DNA of 64,000 nt from an uncultured Christensenellaceae bacterium (lineage in GTDB: Bacteria > Bacillota > Clostridia > Christensenellales > UBA3700), in NCBI GenBank assembly GCA_910587685.1, contig CAJUMY010000002.1, forward strand, positions 1-64,000. Direction: 5' to 3'. The translations under genes were made by a program, and so were the position numbers. A model generated the notes under the pieces. That model was not told the origin of the DNA and did not search any database. It worked only from the letters and a program-made list of their open reading frames with translations. This document shows, piece by piece, positions 45,801 through 52,842 of this stretch. The first letter of the stretch is position 1. The number at the start of each line of letters is the position of its first letter.

Positions 45801-46876
45801 ATATGAGTTGGGTAGTAAAAAAGTTAAACAATCCCGCCGTTTGGGGTAAAGAAGGTGTTACTATGAAATTCGATGCAATCGTCGGCAATCCGCCGTATCA
45901 GTTGGAAAACAGCGGAGAAGGAAACGGCAAAGACCCTATATATCACTTATTTATAGATTTAGCGCAAAAGACGGCGAATGTAGTTACGCTTATTCATCCG
46001 GCACGCTTTCTATTTAATGCAGGAAAAACACCGAAAGATTGGACTGAACGTATGCTCAACGATGAGCATTTGAAAGTGATAGATTATTTTGATAATAGCA
46101 CAGATGTTTTTCCGACGGTAGATATTAAAGGCGGGGTTGCAATTACACTTTGGAATAAGAGAGAAGATTATGGCAAAATAGGTTTATTTACCGTACATAA
46201 CGAGTTAAATTCAATAATTGAAAAAGTTGCAACTACTCGTTCATTTTCCGAATTGGTTTATCCTATGGATTTATATAGAATTACCGAGGAATTATACTCT
46301 GATAATCCGTGGGCTGATGGGAAACAAAGTAAAGGTCATAGATATGCAATGGGGTCAAATATTTTTAATATCTTTCCGACTTTATTTACTGAAAAAGATG
46401 AGCCTGAATCTATACAAATTTATGGATTACATAATGCGCAAAGAGTCATACGCTGGGTAAAGAAGAATTATGTAAAAATACCTGATAATTTTAACAGTTA
46501 TCGAGTTCTTATTGCAAAAGTTAATGGTTCGGGTGCTTTTGGGGAAACTTTGACAACTCCGTTTGTTGTTGAGCCGAATATTGGACATACGGCAACATTT
46601 TTAAGTGTTGGCAACTTTTCATCAAAAAGTGAAGCGGAAGCGGCATTGAAATATATAAAAACAAAATTTGCAAGATGTTTATTGGGCACACTCAAAGTAA
46701 CGCACGATAATCCTAAAAAAACTTGGACAAATGTTCCAATGCAAAATTTTTCTGAGTACTCTGATATCGATTGGAGTGTAAGCATTGCTGAAATTGACAA
46801 ACAGCTTTATGCAAAATATAAATTAAGTCCCGACGAAATTTCTTTCATCGAGACTATGATTAAACCGATGGAGTAG
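42803..46876 (+). CDS. Helicase–N6-adenine methyltransferase (Eco57I-type) restriction–modification protein
   Basis: The 1357-residue protein starts at 42803 with GGGAGG upstream. The N-terminal ~180 residues contain a GIY-YIG- or T5orf172-like start (SYKLIYIFAIADEAHKGLLKIG). A superfamily 2 helicase/translocase follows with GKT (190–192), DEAH (307–310) and a motif VI-like QTIFRVQSAG. After about residue 780 comes a gamma-type methyltransferase with motif X (VLTPWRVVNMH), motif I-like LEINSKSGLYPLY and motif IV NPPY (1029–1032), then a recognition-like C-terminal domain that is more AT-rich. This fits a single-chain restriction–methylation enzyme that protects the element's host from phage. 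Confidence 0.85.
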   Translation: MIYNTASYKLIYIFAIADEAHKGLLKIGDATIKTTKTLDELPPNCSELLRAADQGRIKDYTFTAGIKVDLLWAQLAIRERKNIYGGREITVFDGFRDHDVHNVLKNSGIKCSYPNGIKNREWFECDLQTAKNAIQAVIDHREFLSESEKESKVSTPKIKLRDEQQDAVDRTLTAYRKFDKMLWNAKMRFGKTLTAYELVREGKYQKTIVVTHRPVVEHGWEEDHGKLFGGDSTHIFMRKQNLVYSEDYFDANSDIKNDTALRNASERGDCFTYFASMQDLRGSVRAGGKFNKNNAVFNMDWDLIIYDEAHEGTQTDLGQTVQELLESPKNGKKPKVLELSGTPYNILDKYEDNVFVWDYVMEQEAKTEWKYKHPCEPNPYEDMPKMNIFTFDMSKALSSSYRFETETSAFNFREFFRTYTGDPEKDFGQLPQDKSVGQFVHESDVKEFLDIITADSPNTKYPFATDAYRKEFKHTFWIVPGVAAARALSALLQKHAVFSHYKVVNVAGDGDVEMPYDDAYAAVKQAISENPYTITLSCGKLTTGVTVREWTAVMMLTGSATTDAKGYMQTIFRVQSAGAIDGKQKENCYVFDFAPDRSLRVVSEAHRLSRKGKNSDEKYKEILGKFLNYCPIYAIEGVQMREYSVSTLMRQIKRISLDSAIKSGFEDDSIYKIDAGMVMDERDREFFEALKSRLSGHKKSTEGKVVPIADNGMTQAEYEQAKKAERKPKKELTPEEKAALEKLKEQRKQRQNFLALLRNISIRLPLLIFGADVPLTENITMEDFVNIVDDESWSEFLPTDVTKDLFRRSIKYFDEDVLIGAGLRIRRLVKQADEYPPTERIRRITELFNRFRNPDKETVLTPWRVVNMHLSDCIGGYCFLNENFDPKEPLDEPRFTERGQVTKDLFQNPDARILEINSKSGLYPLYAAYSIYRHLLPKPEADMTLTEQYAVWNKVLDNNIFVLCKTKMAQDITRRTLAGFTKANVNTHYQPHLLERMKDDMSWVVKKLNNPAVWGKEGVTMKFDAIVGNPPYQLENSGEGNGKDPIYHLFIDLAQKTANVVTLIHPARFLFNAGKTPKDWTERMLNDEHLKVIDYFDNSTDVFPTVDIKGGVAITLWNKREDYGKIGLFTVHNELNSIIEKVATTRSFSELVYPMDLYRITEELYSDNPWADGKQSKGHRYAMGSNIFNIFPTLFTEKDEPESIQIYGLHNAQRVIRWVKKNYVKIPDNFNSYRVLIAKVNGSGAFGETLTTPFVVEPNIGHTATFLSVGNFSSKSEAEAALKYIKTKFARCLLGTLKVTHDNPKKTWTNVPMQNFSEYSDIDWSVSIAEIDKQLYAKYKLSPDEISFIETMIKPME

Positions 46877-47447
46877 CATCAGTTGTTGTATTTTTGATTT
46901 CTTCACAAATTGTAAACTCATAAGAGCTGAAATAGAATTTATATTTTGCACCAACATTTATTTTTGTATTTGTTAATGTAAGTATAGTTTCTGTTTTGCC
47001 GTTGCGTTCTACTTCTATGTTATATATTCTTTTTCCCAACAATAATATTGTAGGATTAATATAAACTAAATCATTTCTACAATATACAAATGCTAGCGCG
47101 AAAAATAGAACGAAAAATATTATTAGACTGATTATATCACTTAAATCAAAGCTAAAAAACAGTAACACAAACAAAGAAAAATATCCAAAATAGTAAGTTC
47201 CCGTAGCGTTCTCTTTATGTATGACTAGGCATTGAATGCTAGTCGTCTTTGGCTTAGAACAAATAGGAATCAAACCCAATAATCCACCAATGATGAACAC
47301 GCTAATTGCTATTATGCCTATAAGAATCAGTTTATTTTTACAAGTGCCCCCTGTAAAATAAAGATAGATTTCTTTGCCTAAAAATAGTATGTTCATTAGT
47401 AGGAAGGCGTTTAGAAACAAGGAAAGTTTGCGTACAAATGATTTCAT
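46860..47447 (-). CDS. kwaA: KwaA-like membrane protein of a Kiwa-type defence operon
   Basis: This 195-residue protein has four predicted membrane helices (about 8–30, 38–62, 88–104, 107–122) and a soluble C-terminal part of about 70 residues. Size and topology match KwaA, the membrane sensor of Kiwa, though sequence identity to the type protein cannot be judged here. It is the last gene of a three-gene operon and overlaps kwaB by 4 nt. Its 3' end overlaps the restriction–modification gene tail to tail by 17 bp. Confidence 0.55.
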   Translation of the reverse strand: MKSFVRKLSLFLNAFLLMNILFLGKEIYLYFTGGTCKNKLILIGIIAISVFIIGGLLGLIPICSKPKTTSIQCLVIHKENATGTYYFGYFSLFVLLFFSFDLSDIISLIIFFVLFFALAFVYCRNDLVYINPTILLLGKRIYNIEVERNGKTETILTLTNTKINVGAKYKFYFSSYEFTICEEIKNTTTDATPSV

Positions 47448-48361
47448 CGTTCTTCAGTTTTTCCGGTTAGTAGATTCATATAATAGTCACTAGTCAAAAG
47501 CTTAAACAGTTCTGAAATGGACTCTTTGGTGCGAATTATTCTATCTTCATCGTCAAATTGGAATTTATCTTTGAGCTTTTCATCGCCTTGTATAAGTTCT
47601 TTCCGTTCGACTACTGTCATAGTTTTCCATTTTGACAAGCTTGCGGAGTTGATTACTTTTAGGAATTGTCTACTTTTACGCGGCTTATTTATTATCTCTT
47701 CAGAAATGTCATTATTATCGAAAAAGTCCCATGCGTTAATTTCATCGATTTTACTACTTACTTCGTCTTTAATGCGTTTGTGAAAGTCGAATAATGAGTC
47801 AAAACGAGATTCTAGCAGTATATATACATCATCATTGTAGATGAAGCAATCTATACAGTCGCCTAATGTCAATACCGGCGTTTTGATTTTTTCGTACGTG
47901 TCCTGAACAAAGCAAAAACGAACTTTGTTCTTATATGTAGAATTATAAGCAAATTTAGTGATTAAGTATGCGTAGGAATTGTCTTCCTCATCTAGACATT
48001 CAACTACGGTCATTATAATTTTTTTGCTTACATCGGATGGCTTCAAAATAGGAGCACTCGTTATAGGCATATTATCAATGGCGGTCTTTATTCCTGTCCA
48101 TTGAGGCAAGTCTGCAATAGGCAATTTCTGTATCGTTTCCTTTTTTACTTCTGTTTGCGAATAGTCAACGATATCTCTCTTGGAAACATAATTTTTGAAA
48201 TTAGTTTTGTAATCCGATAGAGCATCATTGGTAGCGTCGTTAGGAAAAAGGTAAACTTTATAACCCGTATTACGTGGTTGTTTTTCAATAAAATAAATTC
48301 TTATTTTAGAGCAAAAGTCTAAGATATTTTCTATTGAGATTGTCTGTTGTGTATTTTCCAT
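47444..48361 (-). CDS. kwaB: KwaB-like DUF4868 protein
   Basis: The 305-residue soluble protein resembles DUF4868/KwaB. It has an alpha/beta N-terminal half, the central LTLGDCIDCFIYNDDVYILLESRFDSLFDF segment (family pattern of an Asp, a hydrophobic strand and 'kFxxxFxf') and a helical C-terminal DNA-binding-like part. KwaB works with KwaA at the membrane and binds phage DNA in the studied Kiwa system. GGAG lies before the start. Here the order is kwaB then kwaA, behind an ATPase gene. Confidence 0.65.
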   Translation of the reverse strand: MENTQQTISIENILDFCSKIRIYFIEKQPRNTGYKVYLFPNDATNDALSDYKTNFKNYVSKRDIVDYSQTEVKKETIQKLPIADLPQWTGIKTAIDNMPITSAPILKPSDVSKKIIMTVVECLDEEDNSYAYLITKFAYNSTYKNKVRFCFVQDTYEKIKTPVLTLGDCIDCFIYNDDVYILLESRFDSLFDFHKRIKDEVSSKIDEINAWDFFDNNDISEEIINKPRKSRQFLKVINSASLSKWKTMTVVERKELIQGDEKLKDKFQFDDEDRIIRTKESISELFKLLTSDYYMNLLTGKTEER

Positions 48362-48373
48362 TTTTTCTCCTTA

Positions 48374-49738
48374 TCACATAAATATTTTTTTGATTTCTTC
48401 GAGCTTAATATCTGGCACTCCGCCGTATAAGCCGTCGATATAACGCTCGGAAAGTTTGTGTACTTTGCGAGGCGATTTATTGTCGGTATCTTCAAGAGGA
48501 GATAATGAGCTTACGCCTAAATTGTTTTTGGTTACGGTAAATATTTGGTCTACTCTTAAATTCTCATCAAGCAACCTCGTATTGTGAGTTGTAAATATTG
48601 CTTGGGAATGATTGTGATTAATATCATTGTCATTAAACAATCTAATTAAGAGTTGCGAGTAGTAGTAGTGTAATGCGGTTTCTACTTCGTCAATTAATAG
48701 CAAACCGCCTTCTTTAAGAGTTTTGATTATGGGAGCAAGGTAAAGTATAAGTTTTTGCTCGCCACTCGAGATGTTGTATAAATCGTCGAATATTGAAAGT
48801 TCAAGTTCTTCGATAGCGCCATCTAGTTTCTTTTTTTCAAAAGCCATTTTAATGTCGAATATAAATAGCCCATCATCTGAAAGACGAAGTCCGCCTCCAA
48901 CATTGTGTACATTACTTTTGTTTAACGCTTGTAAAACGGCATCGGGATTTTTATAATCCAACACGCCTAAGTCCAGCTTGCGCTTCTCCAATCGCAGTCC
49001 CTTTATGCAACTATCAGCCGATGCAAGAATTTGGCGAGCAATATCTAAGTATTCGGGATTATCATCATATATATCTAAGCTGTTGTTATTGCGATTGGCA
49101 AATTTAATATTGTGAAACCAATCAATTGCCACTTTTCCGTCTGGGCACAAATCGTCCTTTATGTTGCCGCCACAGTTAGACAAAAAGAGAACTGCCGGAT
49201 TTATATCAAAAACTTGATTCAATTTTGAAAATTGTTCCGATGTTTTAGTAAGTTGCGTACCTTGTCGTTCAAATAATATTTTCTTTGTGGATAAACGACC
49301 TTTTTCATTAGATTCCCGTTTCGCAAATGTTTCAGACAAAATCTCTTTTTGACAAAAAGAGAATGAGTAGTAGTATAAAGACGATGGATTATCGTCTATG
49401 GAAAATTCGAAATAGAACTCCGTCGGCTCCGTCTCCGCATTTTCGTCAAACATAAAGATGTCCGGATCTTCAAAGATGTTCTCCTTATTTTGCATAGCAT
49501 TAGCTGAATTTAGAATTAGATAACGAGCATAAGAAATGGATTTCAACATATTTGATTTACCTGCAGCGTTTGGTCCCACAAGCATCAAACTATTAAGAAT
49601 CCTATTTTTACTTGTTAATGAACTGTTTATGACCGAAATGTTATCTTCGTCAAATTGTTTAATTTTCGAAGCTGAAAAAGTAAACTCATTTTTATATCTA
49701 TAAGACTTATAATTTGTACACGAGTAGTTTATTAGCAT
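48374..49738 (-). CDS. AAA family ATPase (AAA_15/AAA_21, OLD-like without TOPRIM)
   Basis: The 454-residue ABC/SMC-type ATPase has Walker A GPNAAGKS (55–62), an ABC-like signature SSGEQK, Walker B LLLIDE (Asp350, Glu351) and the switch His in TTHNTRLLDE. It lacks the TOPRIM nuclease domain of OLD proteins and is similar in shape to AbiL/RloA-type defence ATPases. AAGGAG lies 8 nt before the ATG. It leads the operon with the Kiwa-like genes, spaced 12 bp, so it probably acts with them. Confidence 0.85.
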   Translation of the reverse strand: MLINYSCTNYKSYRYKNEFTFSASKIKQFDEDNISVINSSLTSKNRILNSLMLVGPNAAGKSNMLKSISYARYLILNSANAMQNKENIFEDPDIFMFDENAETEPTEFYFEFSIDDNPSSLYYYSFSFCQKEILSETFAKRESNEKGRLSTKKILFERQGTQLTKTSEQFSKLNQVFDINPAVLFLSNCGGNIKDDLCPDGKVAIDWFHNIKFANRNNNSLDIYDDNPEYLDIARQILASADSCIKGLRLEKRKLDLGVLDYKNPDAVLQALNKSNVHNVGGGLRLSDDGLFIFDIKMAFEKKKLDGAIEELELSIFDDLYNISSGEQKLILYLAPIIKTLKEGGLLLIDEVETALHYYYSQLLIRLFNDNDINHNHSQAIFTTHNTRLLDENLRVDQIFTVTKNNLGVSSLSPLEDTDNKSPRKVHKLSERYIDGLYGGVPDIKLEEIKKIFM

Positions 49739-49759
49739 TATTCAATCTCCTTATTGCAT

Positions 49760-49788
49760 ATACTATCATAAAAAGTGCTATTTGTCAA
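49760..49788 (-). promoter_or_regulatory. Promoter of the AAA–Kiwa operon
   Basis: On the minus strand, TTGACA (49783–49788), a 17-bp spacer and TAGTAT (49760–49765). The leader is only about 15 nt. Confidence 0.75.
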
Positions 49789-49791
49789 GTA

Positions 49792-49838
49792 AAAATCGCC
49801 ATTTGTGCAAAAAATATGCACGAATGGCGATTTTATGT
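49792..49838. terminator. Strong hairpin between the tRNA and the AAA operon
   Basis: An 18-bp stem (49792–49809 with 49817–49834, one wobble) has A-rich and T-rich flanks. It would end the tRNA transcript and separate it from the AAA–Kiwa operon. Confidence 0.8.
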
Positions 49839-49911
49839 TTGTTTAACCATGTTTTAGAGGTAAAATACAAATCCGAACCTCTATGATTGGCTCGGATTTT
49901 TCTTGCTATGG

Positions 49912-49997
49912 CGGAGGCAGAGGGATTCGAACCCCCGCGCCCTTTCAGACAAACGGTTTTCAAGACCGCCCCGTTATGACCACTTCGGTATGCCTCC
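49912..49997 (-). tRNA. tRNA-Ser(UGA), complete, carried by the element
   Basis: All arms are present: acceptor GGAGGCA/TGCCTCC, anticodon stem GCGGT/ACCGT around loop CTTGAAA (anticodon TGA), a long variable arm, T loop TTCGAAT, discriminator G and an encoded CCA at 49909–49911. Its acceptor, D arm and variable arm differ from the split host tRNA-Ser, while the anticodon arm is identical. It lies 230 bp inside the right junction, so it belongs to the element and can replace the tRNA that integration destroyed. Confidence 0.93.
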
Positions 49998-50031
49998 GTA
50001 AAATTTTGGTATGATTTCCGCAAAAAATATT

Positions 50032-50190
50032 TTGTAGAAATATTTGTAGAAGTCGGGCTCGCGCGAGTTATTTGTAGAAAAACTCAACCGATTGAACTCT
50101 TCTCCCGATTAGGTTGTTTTTGACTGTTTTCCGATACAGAAAGCAGGTATTTTAACTGTCTTAACGAGTAGTCCCAAAATATTTGTAGAA
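50032..50190. repeat. Right-end TTGTAGAA repeats (putative integrase arm sites)
   Basis: Four direct copies lie at 50032–50039, 50044–50051, 50072–50079 and 50183–50190. A CTCGCGCGAG palindrome sits between the second and third. Direct repeats on both sides of a core are the hallmark of sites bound by an integrase arm-binding domain. Confidence 0.6.
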
Positions 50191-50226
50191 AGAATTTGCC
50201 TTATAGACCGCCGTAATTCAATCGCA

Positions 50227-50233
50227 TTTCAAG
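50227..50233. other. Right attachment core
   Basis: TTTCAAG here equals the left core and the 7-nt anticodon loop. To its right the host tRNA continues as the 5' half; to its left is element DNA that does not pair as a tRNA. Confidence 0.7.
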
Positions 50234-50267
50234 ACCGCTGCCATAAACCAGACTCGACCATTCCTCC
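50227..50267 (-). pseudogene. tRNA-Ser(UGA) 5' half, orphaned by integration
   Basis: On the minus strand: acceptor GGAGGAA, TG, a three-pair D arm (GTC/GGC), the 5' anticodon strand GCGGT and loop CTTGAAA. Past the loop the sequence (TGCGATTG) cannot pair with GCGGT, so the tRNA is not rebuilt. The missing half is at 30,845–30,902. Confidence 0.85.
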
Positions 50268-50438
50268 AAGATATTAAGTTTTGGTGAAACTAATATTAAA
50301 GTTTACTAAGCTAGTATAGCAAATATGTAAGTGGTTGTCAAATGGATTTTGAGAATTTTAGATTCGTTATGGAAGAATATTTTATATGTTCGCTATTGAT
50401 TAAATTTCGGCAATAAGTTTAATTACATATTAATTCTA

Positions 50439-50466
50439 TTGCAAAAATTAGCTTTTGTGATATAAT
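50439..50466 (+). promoter_or_regulatory. Leader promoter of the CRISPR array
   Basis: TTGCAA (50439–50444), a 16-bp spacer and a perfect TATAAT (50461–50466), about 60 bp before the first repeat. Confidence 0.6.
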
Positions 50467-50524
50467 AAAGAAGTAAATTACTGCGTCTAGTAAACGTAAA
50501 TACTCTTGAATCTATTTGTTTGAG

Positions 50525-50817
50525 GTTTGAGAGTAGTGTAATTTAATAACAAACTTGAACTATTTATTTCATTATCTATAAACATTGAGGGTTTGAGAGT
50601 AGTGTAATTTAATAACAAACTTGAACCGTGTGATATGTCCTGTATTTTGCGAACGAGTTTGAGAGTAGTGTAATTTAATAACAAACTTGAACTGCAGTTA
50701 TGGCTGCTTATCGTGCAGGTGTGTTTGAGAGTAGTGTAATTTAATAACAAACTTGAACAGGCGTAGAATGTATGCCGTATGTTTTGGAGATTTGGTAAAT
50801 TAATAACTAATAAATTT
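50525..50817 (+). CRISPR. Short type II-like CRISPR array, no cas genes in view
   Basis: Four identical 36-bp repeats begin GTTTGAGAGTAGTGTAA and end AACTTGAAC (50525–50560, 50591–50626, 50657–50692, 50723–50758), with three 30-bp spacers between them. A shorter fourth spacer (about 23 bp) leads to a degenerate terminal repeat near 50782–50817, which sets the array direction as plus. Repeat length and the GTTTGAGAG start match Cas9-type systems. No cas gene or anti-repeat RNA is visible in the window. Confidence 0.92.
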
Positions 50818-50867
50818 TATGCGAAATCGTCTAGTTTATCATTTTCTGTGTGATTGAGGATATTGAA

Positions 50868-51320
50868 ATGGGAACGTTTTTGGAAGAATATAAAATACTC
50901 GACGAAAGTTGTAAAGTTCTTTTGGAGAGCGACGTCGGCGTAACGGAATATATCAATATCATGAAAGAAGTACCTGAAAAATACAGCGTTCAAATTAACG
51001 GCTGGACAGACGACTTCAAAAAGTTAAAACGTTCTCGAGCTATTCGTAATAAAATAGTTCACGAGGTAGGAAAGTGTGAAGAAAATCTATCGACATTGCT
51101 TGACGTCGATTGGCTCAAAAATTTTTATTGTAGGATAAAAGAAGAGCAGGATCCGTTATCGTTATATAATAAGATAATCAGAAAAGAGCAAGAAGAGTCG
51201 GAGAATACGGGAGATAAAAAGAAGTTGCCGCTTTGGAGTAAAATCTTGACTGGAGGACTAGCGTTAGGTAGCGCTATCGCCGCAATAGTCGCGGCGGTAC
51301 TTTCGAAAAAAGATAAATGA
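50868..51320 (+). CDS. HEPN-like small protein with C-terminal membrane anchor
   Basis: The 150-residue protein starts at ATG 50868 with GAGG upstream. The helical N-terminal domain contains RNKIVH (Arg60–His65), the Rx4H motif of HEPN ribonucleases. A charged linker leads to a Gly/Ala-rich membrane helix near residues 128–148 and a KKDK tail. HEPN proteins often act in toxin–antitoxin or defence RNA cleavage; this one is next to a CRISPR array but has no obvious partner gene. It may instead be a non-catalytic family of Bacillota. Confidence 0.6.
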   Translation: MGTFLEEYKILDESCKVLLESDVGVTEYINIMKEVPEKYSVQINGWTDDFKKLKRSRAIRNKIVHEVGKCEENLSTLLDVDWLKNFYCRIKEEQDPLSLYNKIIRKEQEESENTGDKKKLPLWSKILTGGLALGSAIAAIVAAVLSKKDK

Positions 51321-51404
51321 TAACGCAAATGTTTTGTAAAACATATGTATATGTATAAGCATTTTTAGATATTTTGGAACATATCACAAGGAGAAAATTA
51401 CGGG

Positions 51405-51875
51405 ATGGCTATAGAGCGTGTAAGAAATTACTTTGAAAAATTCGGAATAGATGGCAGAATAATGGAGTTCGAGACTTCAAGCGCGACGGTAGAGCTTGCC
51501 GCCTTGGCTTTGAACTGTTTGCCTTGCAGGATCGCTAAAACGTTGTCATTTTCAATAGACGGCAAGGCGATATTGATAGTAGCCGCCGGAGATACGAAAA
51601 TAGATAATCAAAAATATAAAGCGACGTTTGGTGTTAAAGCGAAAATGCTGACTGCTGATGAAGCATTAAATCTTATAGGCCACGCTGTCGGAGGAATCTG
51701 TCCTTTTGGAATTAACGACGGCGTAACTGTATATCTTGACGAATCTCTGAAGCGTTTCGATACGGTGTTTCCCGCCTGCGGAAGCAGTAACAGCGCTATT
51801 GAACTTACGATAAGCGAACTTGAAAAGTACTCCTGCTTTAAGAATTGGGTAGACGTTTGCAAAGCGCCAGTTTAA
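51405..51875 (+). CDS. YbaK/EbsC-type Cys-tRNA(Pro) deacylase family protein
   Basis: This 156-residue editing-domain protein removes mischarged amino acids from tRNA(Pro). It shows the family pattern: start SSATVELAALALNC, the catalytic-lysine region RIAKTLSF (Lys46) and VGGICPFGI. Length is normal. AAGGAG precedes the ATG. It is a single gene ending at a bidirectional terminator. Confidence 0.92.
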   Translation: MAIERVRNYFEKFGIDGRIMEFETSSATVELAALALNCLPCRIAKTLSFSIDGKAILIVAAGDTKIDNQKYKATFGVKAKMLTADEALNLIGHAVGGICPFGINDGVTVYLDESLKRFDTVFPACGSSNSAIELTISELEKYSCFKNWVDVCKAPV

Positions 51876-51922
51876 TTACTTCGGTATAGTATTAATAAAT
51901 GATTTTTTAAGTTTGACAAATT

Positions 51923-51955
51923 AAAATACCGCATTCACAGCAATACGGTATTTTT
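51923..51955. terminator. Bidirectional terminator
   Basis: AAAATACCG (51923–51931) pairs with CGGTATTTT (51946–51954). It serves the converging genes at 51405 and 51974. Confidence 0.75.
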
Positions 51956-51973
51956 GTTTGCGAAAATTTTATC

Positions 51974-52693
51974 TTAGTATTTATTCGTTTTGTTGACGTT
52001 GAAATAATGGTCTTTTTTACACTCTCTGACAGATTTTATCAACGTTCCGCTACAGAATATTAGGATAATAGCCCATATCGCAAAACCGGTAATGCCGCAT
52101 AGCGTTCGCATATTGTCGTTGATATTTCCGTCGACAGTCATTATCAATGCGTATTGTAAAGATAAAACTGATACTAAAGCGTCGACAACGTTGATTGATT
52201 TTAGAATAGTTATATTAAAGTTTTTGATATTTTTTGTTTTCACGTACCCGATGATCGACGCTGTTATTTTATATACGGTGTACGCCGCAATCGTTATTGC
52301 CGCGATCATAGAATAATTCACTGCTTTTTTCTGAGTCACCATAAGGAAAATGGGAACTATTAAAGTAAAGTCCAAAATAAAGAGAAGAAAGCCGGGAATA
52401 AGAAACAGCCGTCTTTGTCTTGGTGAAACAGATGTGGTTTTATTGACGCTAACATCATAAGACCTTCTGCGATTTAATTCCGATATTCCAACGTAAATAC
52501 GTATCGCAACAATAAGAAAATAATATACGGATATGGAAATATTCCAATCCGAATTGTAGGCGATTCCGAGGAATAAATTGTAACAGCAAAATATTAACGT
52601 AATGAAAAAAGAAAAGGCGGACGTTATATACGTATGTAATGCGAAATTATTTTTCAAATTTATTATAAAGCGTAGAAGCCTTTTCTTTTTCAT
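51974..52693 (-). CDS. Multi-helix membrane protein of unknown function
   Basis: The 239-residue protein has six predicted membrane helices and a basic N terminus (MKKKRLLRFIINLKNN). AAGGA lies 10 nt before the ATG. No family signature is recognised. It may share a transcript with the membrane protein at 52843, which is on the same strand 150 bp upstream. Confidence 0.7.
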   Translation of the reverse strand: MKKKRLLRFIINLKNNFALHTYITSAFSFFITLIFCCYNLFLGIAYNSDWNISISVYYFLIVAIRIYVGISELNRRRSYDVSVNKTTSVSPRQRRLFLIPGFLLFILDFTLIVPIFLMVTQKKAVNYSMIAAITIAAYTVYKITASIIGYVKTKNIKNFNITILKSINVVDALVSVLSLQYALIMTVDGNINDNMRTLCGITGFAIWAIILIFCSGTLIKSVRECKKDHYFNVNKTNKY

Positions 52694-52842
52694 CTCGAAT
52701 TATCCTTTGCAGTCATATCGCATTATCATATTGATATAAGATTTTATTATGACTGCGCGTCTTAATATTTTTAATGCTGATATATGTATATACATTTTTA
52801 TGCTTTCTCACAAAATCAAATAGTTATAGGATCGGCGGCGAT

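Larger units (their letters stand above)
30903..50226. mobile_element. Integrative and mobilizable element in tRNA-Ser(UGA)
   Basis: About 19.3 kb lies between two halves of one tRNA-Ser gene that share only the 7-bp anticodon-loop sequence TTTCAAG at the junctions (30896–30902 and 50227–50233). The content is mobile: integrase, excisionase, relaxase with a nearby oriT-like hairpin, TnpV, and repeated TTGTAGAA words near both ends. No type IV secretion genes are seen, so transfer would need a helper. Cargo genes are defence-like (YhcG, restriction–modification, AAA–Kiwa). Codon use (more CGC, ATT and GCG) differs from the AGA/ATA-rich flanks. Confidence 0.85.

Noticed and set aside
49909..49997. 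The intact tRNA-Ser as the insertion target
   Set aside because: Its acceptor GGAGGCA/TGCCTCC does not match the displaced half (TTCCTCC), and a matching GGAGGAA half exists at 50,227–50,267.
49778..50023. Open reading frame of 81 codons on the minus strand
   Set aside because: It lies over the tRNA-Ser gene and a terminator.
50487..50750. Open reading frame of 87 codons on the minus strand
   Set aside because: It is a translation of the CRISPR repeats and shows the same peptide four times.
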